A stretch of DNA of 64,000 nt from Gallionella sp. (GTDB lineage Bacteria > Pseudomonadota > Gammaproteobacteria > Burkholderiales > Gallionellaceae): assembly GCA_028687575.1 (NCBI GenBank), contig JAQTZW010000009.1, positions 1-64,000 on the forward strand. Direction: 5' to 3'. This document shows, piece after piece, positions 35,789-47,445 of the stretch. Both the position numbers and the translations under genes were made by a program. Below the pieces are notes generated by a model. That model saw only the letters and a list, made by a program, of their open reading frames with translations, made no database searches and was not told the DNA's origin. Each line of letters starts with the position of its first letter. Position 1 is the first letter of the stretch.

Positions 35789-35954
35789 TTATTCATCCTT
35801 ACAGGTTGGCAACATGCCGTGTAGCCGGCGGATTCGCGCAGACAGGCAATCACCGGCAAGCCTTCAGGCCGACCATGATGGAAATGGGCTGGAATAACCC
35901 GGTGGAAGATGGCCATGAACCAATATCAGAGGTGTTGCCGACAAAATGCGACAG

Positions 35955-35982
35955 AAAATACAGTCAATTGCATTGACATCAA
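35955..35982 (-). promoter_or_regulatory. Candidate promoter of the sucrose operon (leftward)
   Basis: On the minus strand TTGATG and TATTTT are separated by 16 bases. The element overlaps both palindromes at 35963-35992, so a regulator bound there would block it. Confidence 0.5.
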
Positions 35983-35992
35983 TATAATTGAT
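35963..35992. promoter_or_regulatory. Two abutting 15-bp palindromes, probable MarR-type operators
   Basis: GTCAATTGCATTGAC (35963-35977) is followed without a gap by ATCAATATAATTGAT (35978-35992). Each is a perfect inverted repeat with a 3-base centre and the shared form RTCAAT-N3-ATTGAY. They cover the promoters of the sucrose operon and of the divergent MarR gene. The centres are 15 bp apart, so two dimers would bind at a fixed helical offset. Confidence 0.75.
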
Positions 35993-36018
35993 ATAGAAAC
36001 ATAAAGCAAGGTTATAAT
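35988..36018 (+). promoter_or_regulatory. Candidate promoter of the MarR gene (rightward)
   Basis: TATAAT (36013-36018) is preceded by TTGATA (35988-35993) at 19 bases. The -35 box overlaps the right-hand palindrome, which would give autoregulation. Confidence 0.6.
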
Positions 36019-36051
36019 TCAAACACTTAACCCTTGGCAGCATGCGACACC

Positions 36052-36543
36052 GTGAACAATACCCTTAAAAATCAAGCTCCCAGACCACTTGCGCAACATG
36101 TTCTGAAGAAATTTCGCATCATCTACGGCTCGATGCGACAACACTTTCGGGAGATCGAACAGACCTGCGGCGTATCCGGGTCGCAATTGTGGATATTGCA
36201 GGAAATCTCCAACTCGCCCGACATAGGTGTATCGGAACTGGCAGAACGACTTTCCATTCACCAATCCACCTGCAGCCAACTGGTTGAAAAGCTGGTGGCA
36301 CGCTCGCTAATCGTCAAGGAGCGCAGCAAAGAGGATCAGCGCCGTGTTGGTTTGCGCGTATCAGACACGGCACTGGACATGATAGGAAAAGCGCCCGCCC
36401 CGACGCAGGGACTGTTGCCCGAGATCCTGGGCACCCTACCCGAAGAGACCATCCAGAATCTGGATGCCTCGCTTGAGGAAATCATCGAGCAACTACGCAT
36501 CCGCGACCACCTGCTGGCTGGTCGCCCCTTATCGGACATGTAA
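36052..36543 (+). CDS. MarR-family transcriptional regulator
   Basis: The 163-residue protein has the winged-helix of the MarR family: VSELAERLSIHQSTCSQLVEKLVARSLIVKERSKEDQRRVGLRVSD, shown here by its parts ERLSIHQSTCSQLVEKL (recognition helix) and EDQRRV (wing). Flanking helices would form the dimer. No ATG fits; GTG at 36052 is chosen, and TTG at 36034 would put the start very near the -10 box. It diverges from the sucrose operon across two perfect palindromes, so it is the likely regulator of that operon and of itself. The signal is unknown; osmotic strength or a sugar are candidates. Confidence 0.83.
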   Translation: MNNTLKNQAPRPLAQHVLKKFRIIYGSMRQHFREIEQTCGVSGSQLWILQEISNSPDIGVSELAERLSIHQSTCSQLVEKLVARSLIVKERSKEDQRRVGLRVSDTALDMIGKAPAPTQGLLPEILGTLPEETIQNLDASLEEIIEQLRIRDHLLAGRPLSDM

Positions 36544-36561
36544 CGCAGGCGCTGAAATGAG

Positions 36562-36595
36562 AACGGGGAATCAGGCTGACAGCCGATTCCCCGTT
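36562..36595. terminator. Long hairpin between convergent marR and prk genes
   Basis: AACGGGGAATC and GATTCCCCGTT form an 11-bp stem, extended by GGCT/AGCC around GAC with one bulged base. It has no long T-run on either strand. Its position between two converging genes suggests a bidirectional terminator. Confidence 0.65.
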
Positions 36596-36630
36596 TGCTA
36601 CCTGCCGGAGCGCGTCCGGCATGGCAATGA

Positions 36631-37527
36631 TTACTTCTTCTTGTTTTCGATCATGTCGTGCATGACAGGAGCCAAGATGACTTCCATCGCATGGCTCATC
36701 TTGCCGCCAGGCACCACCAGCGTGTTGGCGCGAGACATGAAGGAACCAGGGATCATCGCCAGCATGTACTGGAAGTCGAAGCCCTTGGGCTCACGGAAAC
36801 GCACCACAACGAAGCTCTCGTCTGGTGTCGGGATGTCGCGCGCGACGAATGGATTGGAAGTGTCAACAGTCGCCACGCGCTGGAAGTTGATGTGCGTATG
36901 AGTGAACTGTGGCGTGATGTACTTGATGTAATCCGGCATACGACGCAGGATGGTGTCAACCGTTGCTTCAGCTGAATAGCCGCGCTCTGCCTTGTCACGG
37001 TGGATTTTCTGAATCCACTCCAGGTTGACCACCGGCACCACACCGATACCCAAGTCCACATAACGACCAGCATCAATCCCTTGCGACTCATCCTTGGCCA
37101 GGCCATGCAGACCTTCGTAGAACAACAGGTCGGAGTTGGCTTCGATGTCTTCCCATGGTGTGAATACGCCGGGAGTCAGGTTGGTCAGGCCGAAATGCTT
37201 GTTGTGCTCAACTGCCTCTGGCTCGCTGTGAACGTAGTAACGACGCTGGCACATGCCGGTTTCGCCATAGGACTTGAACATCGCTTCGATCTTGTCGAAG
37301 TGGTTGGCTTCCGGGCCGAAATGACTGAAGGTGTTGTTGCCGGCTTTCGCGGCTTCGGCTGCAGCTGCGCGGAATGCCATGCGATCCAGACTGTGCAGGC
37401 TGTCGCCCTCGATTACCGCAGCATGAATTTTTTCACGACGGAAGATGTTCTCGAATGCGCGCTTGACGGTTGTCGTACCTGCGCCGGAAGAACCGGTAAC
37501 TGCGATAACTGGGTGCTTACTCGACAT
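36631..37527 (-). CDS. prkB: Phosphoribulokinase
   Basis: PRK phosphorylates ribulose 5-phosphate to ribulose 1,5-bisphosphate, the substrate of RuBisCO, and is diagnostic of the Calvin cycle. The 298-residue bacterial class I form has the P-loop VTGSSGAGTTTVKRAF, RYYVHSEPEAVEHNKHFG, LLFYEGLHGLA and RDKAERGYSAEAT. An AGGAGAGG ribosome-binding site precedes the ATG. Codon use is strongly biased, like rpe. No RuBisCO gene is in the window, so the cycle is encoded in scattered loci. The 266-bp gap to leuS holds a long palindrome but no gene. Confidence 0.95.
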   Translation of the reverse strand: MSSKHPVIAVTGSSGAGTTTVKRAFENIFRREKIHAAVIEGDSLHSLDRMAFRAAAAEAAKAGNNTFSHFGPEANHFDKIEAMFKSYGETGMCQRRYYVHSEPEAVEHNKHFGLTNLTPGVFTPWEDIEANSDLLFYEGLHGLAKDESQGIDAGRYVDLGIGVVPVVNLEWIQKIHRDKAERGYSAEATVDTILRRMPDYIKYITPQFTHTHINFQRVATVDTSNPFVARDIPTPDESFVVVRFREPKGFDFQYMLAMIPGSFMSRANTLVVPGGKMSHAMEVILAPVMHDMIENKKK

Positions 37528-37684
37528 AATGACCTCTCCTGAACTTATGGTAATTAAAATTCTGTGAACGCGGATTCTATATCAAACAAACAAACACCAC
37601 TACTGGCATCATCCGGTTATTACAGTAAATAATCGTTGTCGACCGCAATTTTTGGCCGTTATTTCCAATTCTTCAGAGCGGAGA

Positions 37685-37715
37685 GCGAATTGCGCTGCCA
37701 AACAGCGCAATTCGC
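37685..37715. promoter_or_regulatory. 31-bp perfect palindrome between prkB and leuS
   Basis: GCGAATTGCGCTG and CAGCGCAATTCGC are exact reverse complements around CCAAA. The element lies about 50 bases upstream of the leuS -10 (37751-37756) and about 160 bases upstream of prkB, so it is not in the leuS transcript predicted here. It could be a regulator site or a repeat-type palindrome. The rest of the gap shows no gene. Confidence 0.6.
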
Positions 37716-37750
37716 GTCAGGGTCATTTCGCGGCAGAAGGGTGAAGCCGC

Positions 37751-37756
37751 TATAAT
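37751..37756 (+). promoter_or_regulatory. -10 box of leuS
   Basis: A perfect TATAAT lies 38 bases before the leuS ATG. No good -35 is seen at 16-18 bases upstream (TTCGCG at most), so activation by a factor is possible. Confidence 0.6.
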
Positions 37757-37787
37757 GCCGCATCCAAAATCGAGCCATCACCCGTAA

Positions 37788-40385
<2,598 letters not shown>

Positions 40386-40395
40386 AGGAAGTCCC

Positions 40396-40896
40396 ATGCG
40401 TCTGCTAATCGTTGCCCTGTCCCTGCTGCTCGCCGCCTGCGGTTTCCACCTGCGCGGTGACACCAAGATGCCGTTCGAGAAACTTTACATCATCGCGCCC
40501 AATCTTTCGTCGCCGCTGATCACCGAACTGCGCAGCAACCTCGAAACCAACCACGTCACACTGGTCAATTCGCCCGAACAGGCCGACATGGTGCTGGACA
40601 TCGTGCTAGACATGCCGGAGAAGCAGATACTCACACTGGGCGGCAGCGGACGCGTCAGCGAATTCCAGTTGCGTTACCGCGTCTCGTTGCGCGCCTATGA
40701 CAACCAGCAACGCGAATGGCTGCCCGCCGACGAGTTGCTGATGAACCGCGACTACAGTTATGACGACACGCAACTGCTCGCCAAGCAAGCCGAGGAAGCC
40801 CTGCTGTTCCAGAGTATGCGTTCTGACATGGTGCAACAAATCATGCGCCGCCTGAGCATCGCCAGACCGCGGTCAACGGAAGCTTCACACCCCTGA
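40396..40896 (+). CDS. lptE: LPS-assembly lipoprotein LptE
   Basis: LptE plugs the LptD barrel in the outer membrane and helps insert lipopolysaccharide. The 166-residue protein has a lipoprotein signal with lipobox LAAC (MRLLIVALSLLLAACGFHLRG) and the family start CGFHLRG. The position between leuS and holA is conserved across beta- and gammaproteobacteria. AAGGAAG lies just upstream, and the last base overlaps the holA start. Confidence 0.93.
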   Translation: MRLLIVALSLLLAACGFHLRGDTKMPFEKLYIIAPNLSSPLITELRSNLETNHVTLVNSPEQADMVLDIVLDMPEKQILTLGGSGRVSEFQLRYRVSLRAYDNQQREWLPADELLMNRDYSYDDTQLLAKQAEEALLFQSMRSDMVQQIMRRLSIARPRSTEASHP

Positions 40897-41912
40897 TGCA
40901 GATCAGCTGCGAAGCACTGCCTCGTCACTTAGCCAGCGGACTAAAACCGCTGTATGTGGTGTATGGAGACGCGCTGCTACTGGCGATCGAGGCGGCTGAC
41001 AGCATACGTGCCGCCGCCCGCACAGCCGGATATGAAGAGCGCGAGACATTGATCGCCGAGCAGCATTTCAAGTGGGGCGAGTTGCGCAGCAGCGCGCAAA
41101 GCCTGTCGTTATTCTCGTCACGCAAGGTGCTGGACCTGCGCATCCCGTCCGGAAAACCGGGCACGGAGGGCGGCAAGGCACTACAGGAATATACTGAAAA
41201 TCTGAGCGACGACGTGCTCACCCTGATCACCCTGCCCAAGCTGGACTGGACTACGCAAAAAAGTCAGTGGTTCGGCGCACTATCCAAGCAAGGCGTAATG
41301 ATTTCCGCTGACGACATCCCGCGCCCTCAACTGCCTGACTGGATCGCTGGCCGCCTCGGACGCCAGCAACAAACTGCCGACCAACCTACGCTGGATTTTC
41401 TGGCAGACCGCTGCGAGGGCAATCTGCTCGCCGCATACCAGGAAATCCAGAAACTGGGGCTGCTGTTCCCGGCAGGCCCGCTGACCTTCGAACAAGTCAA
41501 CGAATCGGTGATGGATGTCGCGCGCTACGATATCTTCAAGCTTGCCGACGCGATGTTAAGTGGCGATGCCGCGCGCTACGCGCACATACTCGACGGCCTG
41601 CGCGCCGAAGGCACGGGCACACCGCTAGTGCTGTGGGCGTTGTGCGAAGACATCCGCACACTGGGGAAATTACTGTACACCACCCGCAACGGCGGCAACC
41701 TTGGAGATGCGCTGCGCTCCCAGCGTGTGCGCCGCGAAAGACAGAGTTTGATCGAGCATGCCGTACGGCGGGTGAAACTCGCGCATGTCGAACGCGCCCT
41801 GCAACACGCCGCCAAAGTGGACAAGATCATCAAGGGTCTCAAGTCCGGCGACGTGTGGGATGAGCTGCTACAACTCGGCCTGCGCTTTGCCAGTACGGGA
41901 GCCGCCAGATGA
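40896..41912 (+). CDS. holA: DNA polymerase III delta subunit
   Basis: HolA is the clamp-loader subunit that opens the beta clamp. The 338-residue protein has the family start (LKPLYVVYGDALLLAIEAAD), the loop around LSLFSSRKVLDLRIPSGKPG, and the C-terminal collar helices. The ATG overlaps the lptE stop, and its own stop overlaps cutA (4 bp), so translation is coupled through the operon. Confidence 0.94.
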   Translation: MQISCEALPRHLASGLKPLYVVYGDALLLAIEAADSIRAAARTAGYEERETLIAEQHFKWGELRSSAQSLSLFSSRKVLDLRIPSGKPGTEGGKALQEYTENLSDDVLTLITLPKLDWTTQKSQWFGALSKQGVMISADDIPRPQLPDWIAGRLGRQQQTADQPTLDFLADRCEGNLLAAYQEIQKLGLLFPAGPLTFEQVNESVMDVARYDIFKLADAMLSGDAARYAHILDGLRAEGTGTPLVLWALCEDIRTLGKLLYTTRNGGNLGDALRSQRVRRERQSLIEHAVRRVKLAHVERALQHAAKVDKIIKGLKSGDVWDELLQLGLRFASTGAAR

Positions 41913-42235
41913 GCGAGGTGCTACTGGTCGCAACCAACCTGCCCGATGCGGATTCCGCAGATCGTCTGGCGCGCCAACTCATCGAATCGCGCGCCGCCGC
42001 CTGCGTAAACCGGCTGACTCCGTGCCTCTCGACCTACCGTTGGCAAGGCGAAATCGAAACAGCCCACGAAGTACCGCTGCTGATCAAGACCACCCGCGAT
42101 GCCTACCCGCAGCTGGAAGCCGCGATACGTGAGGCGCACCCCTACCAACTCCCCGAAATCATCGCCATCCCGGTTTCCGCCGGCCTGCCCGCCTATCTGG
42201 ACTGGGTGCGCCAAGAAACCCAATCCGAGGAATGA
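41909..42235 (+). CDS. cutA: CutA1-type divalent-cation tolerance protein
   Basis: The 108-residue trimeric ferredoxin-like protein has the family sequences ACVNRL, STYRWQGEIE, LIKTTRDAYPQLEAAIREAH and HPYQLPEIIAIPV. CutA proteins are linked to copper tolerance in E. coli, but their biochemical role is unsettled. It starts inside the holA stop and lies 3 bp before dsbD, a common pairing that may reflect periplasmic copper and thiol stress. Confidence 0.93.
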   Translation: MSEVLLVATNLPDADSADRLARQLIESRAAACVNRLTPCLSTYRWQGEIETAHEVPLLIKTTRDAYPQLEAAIREAHPYQLPEIIAIPVSAGLPAYLDWVRQETQSEE

Positions 42236-42238
42236 CCC

Positions 42239-44140
42239 ATGCGCATCATCCTGCTCCTGCTGCTTAGCCTGTCCGCCCCCGTCAGCCACGCCATCGGTTT
42301 TCTGGACAAACTGTCCGGCTCCGGCAGCCAGCCACAGCAACAACAACCTGCCTTCCTGCCGCCCGATCAGGCCTTCGCAGTCGAGGTGGTGGTGCGCGAT
42401 GCCAAGACCTTGCAGGCCAATTTCCGGATCACGCCCGGCTATTACCTGTACCGCGACAAGACCCACTTCACCGTCGAGGGCGGCAAGACCCGCATCGCGT
42501 CGGTCGAGTTGCCGCAAGGCGAACTGAAGCACGACCCCAATTTCGGCGACACGCGGGTATTCCACCAGCCGTTCCAGGCCATCATCAAACTGAAGCACAA
42601 TAACCAGACGCCGACAAAGATCACGCTGAACTTCTCCTATCAGGGCTGCAGCGAACAGGGCTTGTGCTACCCGAGTCAGGACAAGTCGCTGCAACTAAGT
42701 CTGCCGGGCAGCGCGCCGGCGGCAGCGGCATCCATCCAGCCGGCACAGATCACCCCGCAAACCGCCGCCCCTGACAGCGCATCTGCCAGCGCCGGGATGC
42801 CCGCCGCCGCGCCCCCTGACAGCGTCCCCGCGCCACAGACTGAAAACTCGCAAATCGCGCAGTTGTTCGCCAGCGGCAACTTCTGGCTGGTCATCCCCTT
42901 CTTTTTCGGCGCCGGACTGCTGCTAGCCCTCACCCCCTGCGTGTTTCCCATGATCCCCATCCTGTCCGGCATCATCGTCGGCCACGGCCACAAGATCACC
43001 AAGATGCACGCCTTTATCCTGTCGCTGGCCTATGTGCTAGGCATGGCAATCACCTATGCGGTGGCTGGCGTGGCGGCGGGACTGACCGGCGACCTGATTT
43101 CCAATGCCCTGCAAACGCCGTGGGTGTTGGGCAGCTTCGCCGCCGTGTTCGTATTGCTGTCACTGTCCATGTTCGGCTTCTATGAACTGCAATTGCCGAG
43201 TAGCTGGCAAAGCAAACTCAGCGACACCAGTAACCAACTGCATGGCGGACACCTGTCCGGCGTCTTCGTGATGGGGGCGCTGTCCGCCGTCATCATGGGA
43301 CCGTGCGTCGCCGCTCCGCTGGCCGGCGCGCTGCTGTACATCAGCAAGACCCACGACGCCGTGCTGGGGGGAATCGCACTGTTCACGCTGGCCTTGGGCA
43401 TGGGTGCGCCATTGCTGCTGATTGGCACCTCTGCCGGCGCATTACTGCCCAAGGCGGGTGCCTGGATGGATGGCGTCAAGCGCATCTTCGGCGTGATGTT
43501 ACTGGCGCTGGCGATCTGGATCATCCAGCCCCTGCTGCCCGTGGCAATACAAATGTTACTGTGGAGCATCCTGCTGATCTTCTCCGCCATCTACCTGCAC
43601 GCACTGGAGACACTGCCGCTGCAGGGGAACGGCTGGCTCAGACTACGCAAGGCATTTGGACTGCTGGCACTGCTGGTCGGCATAGCCTATCTGGTCGGCG
43701 CGCTGTCAGGCGCGCGCGACCTGCTGCGGCCACTCGACTCTGTCTGCACCTCGTGTCGAGCCGACACACCATCCTCGGACGTGCTGACTTTCACGCGTAT
43801 CACGGATATGGCCGACCTCAAACAAAGGCTTGCCGATACCGGTGGGCGCAAGGTCATGCTGGACTTCTACGCCGACTGGTGCGTGTCATGCAAGGAAATG
43901 GAGCGCTACACCTTTTCCGACCCGGCGGTACAGGCCAGACTGAAATCCGCCATCGTGCTGCAGGCGGATGTTACGGCCAACAGCGCCTCCGACAAGGAAT
44001 TGCTGAAGCAATTCGGTCTATTCGGCCCGCCCGGCATCCTGTTCTTTGACGCCAAGGGCAACGAAATAGGCGATTTCCGGGTTATCGGCTATCAGGATGC
44101 CGGCCATTTTCTGAAGTCACTGATTGCAGCGGGACTATAA
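42239..44140 (+). CDS. dsbD: Thiol:disulfide interchange protein DsbD
   Basis: DsbD carries electrons from cytosolic thioredoxin to periplasmic isomerases and apocytochromes. The 633-residue protein has a signal peptide, an N-terminal alpha domain with its cysteine pair (YQGCSEQGLCYP), an eight-helix beta domain with LTPCVFPMIPILSG and MGPCVAAPLAG, and a C-terminal thioredoxin-like gamma domain with YADWCVSCKEME. All three redox pairs are present. The window thus has two distinct CcdA-type conduits, this one and DipZ at 3520-5127. Confidence 0.96.
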   Translation: MRIILLLLLSLSAPVSHAIGFLDKLSGSGSQPQQQQPAFLPPDQAFAVEVVVRDAKTLQANFRITPGYYLYRDKTHFTVEGGKTRIASVELPQGELKHDPNFGDTRVFHQPFQAIIKLKHNNQTPTKITLNFSYQGCSEQGLCYPSQDKSLQLSLPGSAPAAAASIQPAQITPQTAAPDSASASAGMPAAAPPDSVPAPQTENSQIAQLFASGNFWLVIPFFFGAGLLLALTPCVFPMIPILSGIIVGHGHKITKMHAFILSLAYVLGMAITYAVAGVAAGLTGDLISNALQTPWVLGSFAAVFVLLSLSMFGFYELQLPSSWQSKLSDTSNQLHGGHLSGVFVMGALSAVIMGPCVAAPLAGALLYISKTHDAVLGGIALFTLALGMGAPLLLIGTSAGALLPKAGAWMDGVKRIFGVMLLALAIWIIQPLLPVAIQMLLWSILLIFSAIYLHALETLPLQGNGWLRLRKAFGLLALLVGIAYLVGALSGARDLLRPLDSVCTSCRADTPSSDVLTFTRITDMADLKQRLADTGGRKVMLDFYADWCVSCKEMERYTFSDPAVQARLKSAIVLQADVTANSASDKELLKQFGLFGPPGILFFDAKGNEIGDFRVIGYQDAGHFLKSLIAAGL

Positions 44141-44157
44141 GGATAATTTCCCTATCT

Positions 44158-44187
44158 TTGCAAAAAACATAGACAAATACCCATAAT
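44158..44187 (+). promoter_or_regulatory. Candidate promoter of aroQ-accBC
   Basis: TTGCAA and CATAAT lie 18 bases apart in a distinctly AT-rich 65-bp gap after dsbD, about 19 bases before the aroQ ATG. Confidence 0.55.
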
Positions 44188-44205
44188 TTACGGCAAACTG
44201 CGCGC

Positions 44206-44646
44206 ATGAAATCCATCCTCGTCATACATGGCCCCAACCTAAATCTGCTCGGAACACGCGAGCCGGAGGTATACGGAGCTGCCACGTTAGATGAAATTAA
44301 TGCAAATTTAAGCGCTATTGTTGAAAATAATGGCGCAAAGCTGACATCCTTTCAAAGCAATGCCGAGCATGCGCTGATCGAGCGCATCCATCAGGCGCGC
44401 ACCGACGGGACTGGGTTCATCATCATCAATCCGGCGGCGTTCACGCACACCAGCGTCGCATTGCGCGACGCGCTGGCTGCGGTTGCGCTGCCGTTTATCG
44501 AAGTACACCTTTCCAATGTCCATGCGCGCGAAGCGTTCCGCAAGGAATCGTTCTTCTCCGATCTCGCCGTTGGCGTGATCTGCGGCCTGGGCGCTTCGGG
44601 ATACGAATACGCAGTGCGTTATGCACTGAAACACCAACAACGCTGA
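44206..44646 (+). CDS. aroQ: 3-dehydroquinate dehydratase, type II
   Basis: AroQ catalyses the third step of the shikimate pathway. The 146-residue protein has the type II motifs [37 protein letters not shown] and [14 protein letters not shown]. The catalytic Tyr (VYG) and His are present. aroQ followed by accB and accC is a conserved proteobacterial order. Confidence 0.97.
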   Translation: MKSILVIHGPNLNLLGTREPEVYGAATLDEINANLSAIVENNGAKLTSFQSNAEHALIERIHQARTDGTGFIIINPAAFTHTSVALRDALAAVALPFIEVHLSNVHAREAFRKESFFSDLAVGVICGLGASGYEYAVRYALKHQQR

Positions 44647-44671
44647 CCTACATACCAAGCAGGGGGAAATT

Positions 44672-45136
44672 ATGGATTTACGCAAAATCAAGACGTTGAT
44701 CGAACTGGTCGAAGCTTCCGGCATCGCCGAACTCGAAATTCACGAAGGTGAAGAACGCGTACGCATCACGCGCTCGCTGGCCACAGGCCAACAGTTTTTG
44801 GCACCCGCGCCACAGCAGTTGGTTGCTGCAGCCTCGGTCGCTGCTCCTGCGGCGGCGGCACCCGCTGCCGCTGTCGCGCCTGCAGCGCCGGCAGCCGAAG
44901 AAGGTCACATCGTCAAGTCACCTATGGTCGGCACGTTCTACCGTTCCGCATCGCCAGGCGCCAAGGCGTTCGTCGATGTTGGCCAGTCGGTGAAATCGGG
45001 CGACACGCTGTGCATCATCGAAGCCATGAAACTGCTCAACGAAATTGATGCCGACCACTCTGGCGTAATCAAGGCCATCCTGGTTGAAAACGGCCAACCG
45101 GTTGAATTTGGCCAGCCTCTGTTCGTAATCGGCTAA
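44672..45136 (+). CDS. accB: Biotin carboxyl carrier protein of acetyl-CoA carboxylase
   Basis: AccB carries biotin between the carboxylase and transferase of acetyl-CoA carboxylase. The 154-residue protein has an N-terminal dimer region, an Ala/Pro-rich linker (about residues 43-75) and the biotinyl domain with the attachment lysine in [18 protein letters not shown] precedes the ATG at 44672. Confidence 0.97.
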   Translation: MDLRKIKTLIELVEASGIAELEIHEGEERVRITRSLATGQQFLAPAPQQLVAAASVAAPAAAAPAAAVAPAAPAAEEGHIVKSPMVGTFYRSASPGAKAFVDVGQSVKSGDTLCIIEAMKLLNEIDADHSGVIKAILVENGQPVEFGQPLFVIG

Positions 45137-45141
45137 TTCCG

Positions 45142-45169
45142 GCTTGCGGAGCCCGTGCGCGCCGCAAGC
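45142..45169 (+). repeat. Hairpin between accB and accC
   Basis: GCTTGCGG and CCGCAAGC form a perfect 8-bp stem around 12 bases in the 53-bp accB-accC gap. There is no T-run. It may stabilise the accB mRNA end, so that the carrier is made in excess over AccC. Confidence 0.6.
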
Positions 45170-45189
45170 AAAGTTCGGAGCATTTAACT

Positions 45190-46545
45190 ATGTTTGAAAA
45201 GATATTGATCGCCAATCGCGGAGAAATCGCGTTGCGCATCCAGCGCGCCTGCCGCGAGTTGGGAATTAAGACCGTCGTCGTTCATTCTGAAGCAGACGCT
45301 GATGCCAAATACGTGAAACTGGCCGACGAATCCGTCTGCATCGGGCCCGCCCCTTCCAGCCAGAGCTACCTGAGCATTCCGGCCATCATCAGCGCAGCCG
45401 AAGTCACCGATGCGCAGGCGATCCACCCGGGTTACGGTTTCCTCTCCGAAAATGCCGATTTCTCGGAACGCGTGGAGAAATGCGGCTTCGTGTTCATCGG
45501 CCCACGCGCCGAGACCATACGCCTGATGGGCGACAAGGTCAGCGCCAAAATCGCGATGAAGAAGGCCGGCGTACCTTGCGTACCCGGGGTCGAAGGCGCG
45601 CTGCCTGACAATCCGGCGGAAATCATCAAGATCGCACGCAGTATCGGCTATCCGGTCATCATCAAGGCATCCGGCGGCGGCGGCGGACGCGGCATGCGTG
45701 TGGTCCACACCGAGGCGGCGTTGCTCAATGCCGTCACCATGACCAAGAGCGAAGCGCAGGCCGCGTTCAACAACCCCATGGTTTATATGGAGAAATACCT
45801 GGAGAATCCGCGCCACATCGAGATCCAGGTATTGGCCGACCAGCATGGCAACGCCGTGTATCTGGGCGAGCGCGACTGTTCCATGCAGCGCCGTAACCAA
45901 AAGGTGCTGGAAGAAGCTCCCGCGCCGTTGATCAACGTGCGCTTGCGCAACAAGATCGGCGAACGCTGTGCCGAAGCCTGCCGAAAAATTGGCTATCGCG
46001 GTGCCGGCACGTTCGAATTTCTGTATGAAAACGGCGAATTCTTCTTCATCGAGATGAATACCCGCGTCCAAGTGGAACACCCGGTCACCGAGATGATCAC
46101 CGGCATAGACATCGTGCGCCAGCAGATCCTGATCGCTGCGGGAGAGAAACTACCGTTCCGCCAGCGCGACATCCAGTTCAAGGGACATGCGATCGAGTGC
46201 CGCATCAATGCCGAGCATCCGTACAAATTCACCCCGTCGCCAGGCCGCATCACCACCTGGCACGCCCCCGGCGGCCCCGGCATCCGCGTGGATTCGCACG
46301 CCTACAACAACTACTACGTGCCGCCACACTATGACTCGATGATAGGCAAGATCATCGCCTACGGCGACAACCGCGAACAGGCGATAGCCCGGATGCGCAC
46401 CGCGCTTTCCGAGATGGCCGTGGAAGGGATCGAGACCAATCTGGCATTGCATCGTGACCTGTTGCAGGATTCCGCCTTCCTGAACGGCGGTGCCAGCATC
46501 CACTATCTGGAAGAGCGTCTGGCTGAACGCAACAAAGGCAAGTAA
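45190..46545 (+). CDS. accC: Biotin carboxylase of acetyl-CoA carboxylase
   Basis: AccC carboxylates the biotin on AccB with ATP and bicarbonate. The 451-residue ATP-grasp protein has the family start [20 protein letters not shown], the glycine-rich ATP loop ([16 protein letters not shown]), [12 protein letters not shown] and the catalytic [24 protein letters not shown] precedes the start. The stop overlaps the prmA start (TAATG). Confidence 0.98.
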   Translation: MFEKILIANRGEIALRIQRACRELGIKTVVVHSEADADAKYVKLADESVCIGPAPSSQSYLSIPAIISAAEVTDAQAIHPGYGFLSENADFSERVEKCGFVFIGPRAETIRLMGDKVSAKIAMKKAGVPCVPGVEGALPDNPAEIIKIARSIGYPVIIKASGGGGGRGMRVVHTEAALLNAVTMTKSEAQAAFNNPMVYMEKYLENPRHIEIQVLADQHGNAVYLGERDCSMQRRNQKVLEEAPAPLINVRLRNKIGERCAEACRKIGYRGAGTFEFLYENGEFFFIEMNTRVQVEHPVTEMITGIDIVRQQILIAAGEKLPFRQRDIQFKGHAIECRINAEHPYKFTPSPGRITTWHAPGGPGIRVDSHAYNNYYVPPHYDSMIGKIIAYGDNREQAIARMRTALSEMAVEGIETNLALHRDLLQDSAFLNGGASIHYLEERLAERNKGK

Positions 46546-47438
46546 TGGCCTGGCTGACGCTGATTGCCGACACGGATGCCGCACATGCCGAAGCGCTGAG
46601 CGATGCCTTGCTCGAACACGGTGCGCTCTCGGTAGACCTGCTGGATGCCGATGCCGACACGCCTGACGAGCAGGCAATTTTCGGCGAACCCGGCGAACCG
46701 CCGCCCGGCGTGTGGCAGCACAACCGGGTCAGTGCGCTGTTTGATGCCGGCAGCGACGTTGAAAACATCCTGAAGCAGGCGGCCAGCGCCGCAGGCCTGT
46801 CACAGTTGCCCAAACACAGCATCACCACACTGGACGATCAGGACTGGGTGCGCCTCACCCAGTCGCAATTCGACCCCATCCCGATCTCAGACAGACTGTG
46901 GATCGTGCCGACCTGGCATACGCCCTCCGACCCGCAGGCCATCAACATCGTACTCGACCCCGGACTGGCGTTCGGCACCGGCAGCCATCCGACCACGCGA
47001 TTGTGCCTGCGCTGGCTGGACAACCATGTACAGGGCGGCGAAAGCGTGCTGGACTATGGCTGCGGCTCGGGCATTCTGGCCATTGCCGCGCTCAAACTGG
47101 GCTCGGCCTCTGCGGTGGGTGTAGACGTGGATGCACAGGCCGTGCTGTCCAGTCGTGACAATGCCGTCGCCAACCAGGTTGGGAATGTGCAATTTTTCCT
47201 GCCCAATGATGCCCCCAAGGGCGAATACGATCTGGTGGTAGCGAACATCCTCACCAACCCGCTGCGCATGTTGGCGCCACTGCTGGCCTCCGCCACCCGC
47301 CAGGGCGGGCAGATCGTTCTGTCCGGCATCCTCGACTCACAGGCCGAAGATGTGATGGCCATCTACGGGCAATGGTTCGATCTCAACCCGCCTGTTTTCG
47401 AAGACGGCTGGACCTGTTTATCGGGAAGCAAACGCTGA
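46545..47438 (+). CDS. prmA: Ribosomal protein L11 methyltransferase
   Basis: PrmA trimethylates ribosomal protein L11. The 297-residue protein has an N-terminal substrate-binding domain and an AdoMet domain with LDYGCGSGILAIAALKLG, and VVANILTNPLRMLAPLLA in the catalytic region. Upstream, FGTGSHPTTRLCLRWL is a PrmA hallmark. It shares its first base with the accC stop. Confidence 0.96.
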   Translation: MAWLTLIADTDAAHAEALSDALLEHGALSVDLLDADADTPDEQAIFGEPGEPPPGVWQHNRVSALFDAGSDVENILKQAASAAGLSQLPKHSITTLDDQDWVRLTQSQFDPIPISDRLWIVPTWHTPSDPQAINIVLDPGLAFGTGSHPTTRLCLRWLDNHVQGGESVLDYGCGSGILAIAALKLGSASAVGVDVDAQAVLSSRDNAVANQVGNVQFFLPNDAPKGEYDLVVANILTNPLRMLAPLLASATRQGGQIVLSGILDSQAEDVMAIYGQWFDLNPPVFEDGWTCLSGSKR

Positions 47439-47445
47439 AACTCAT

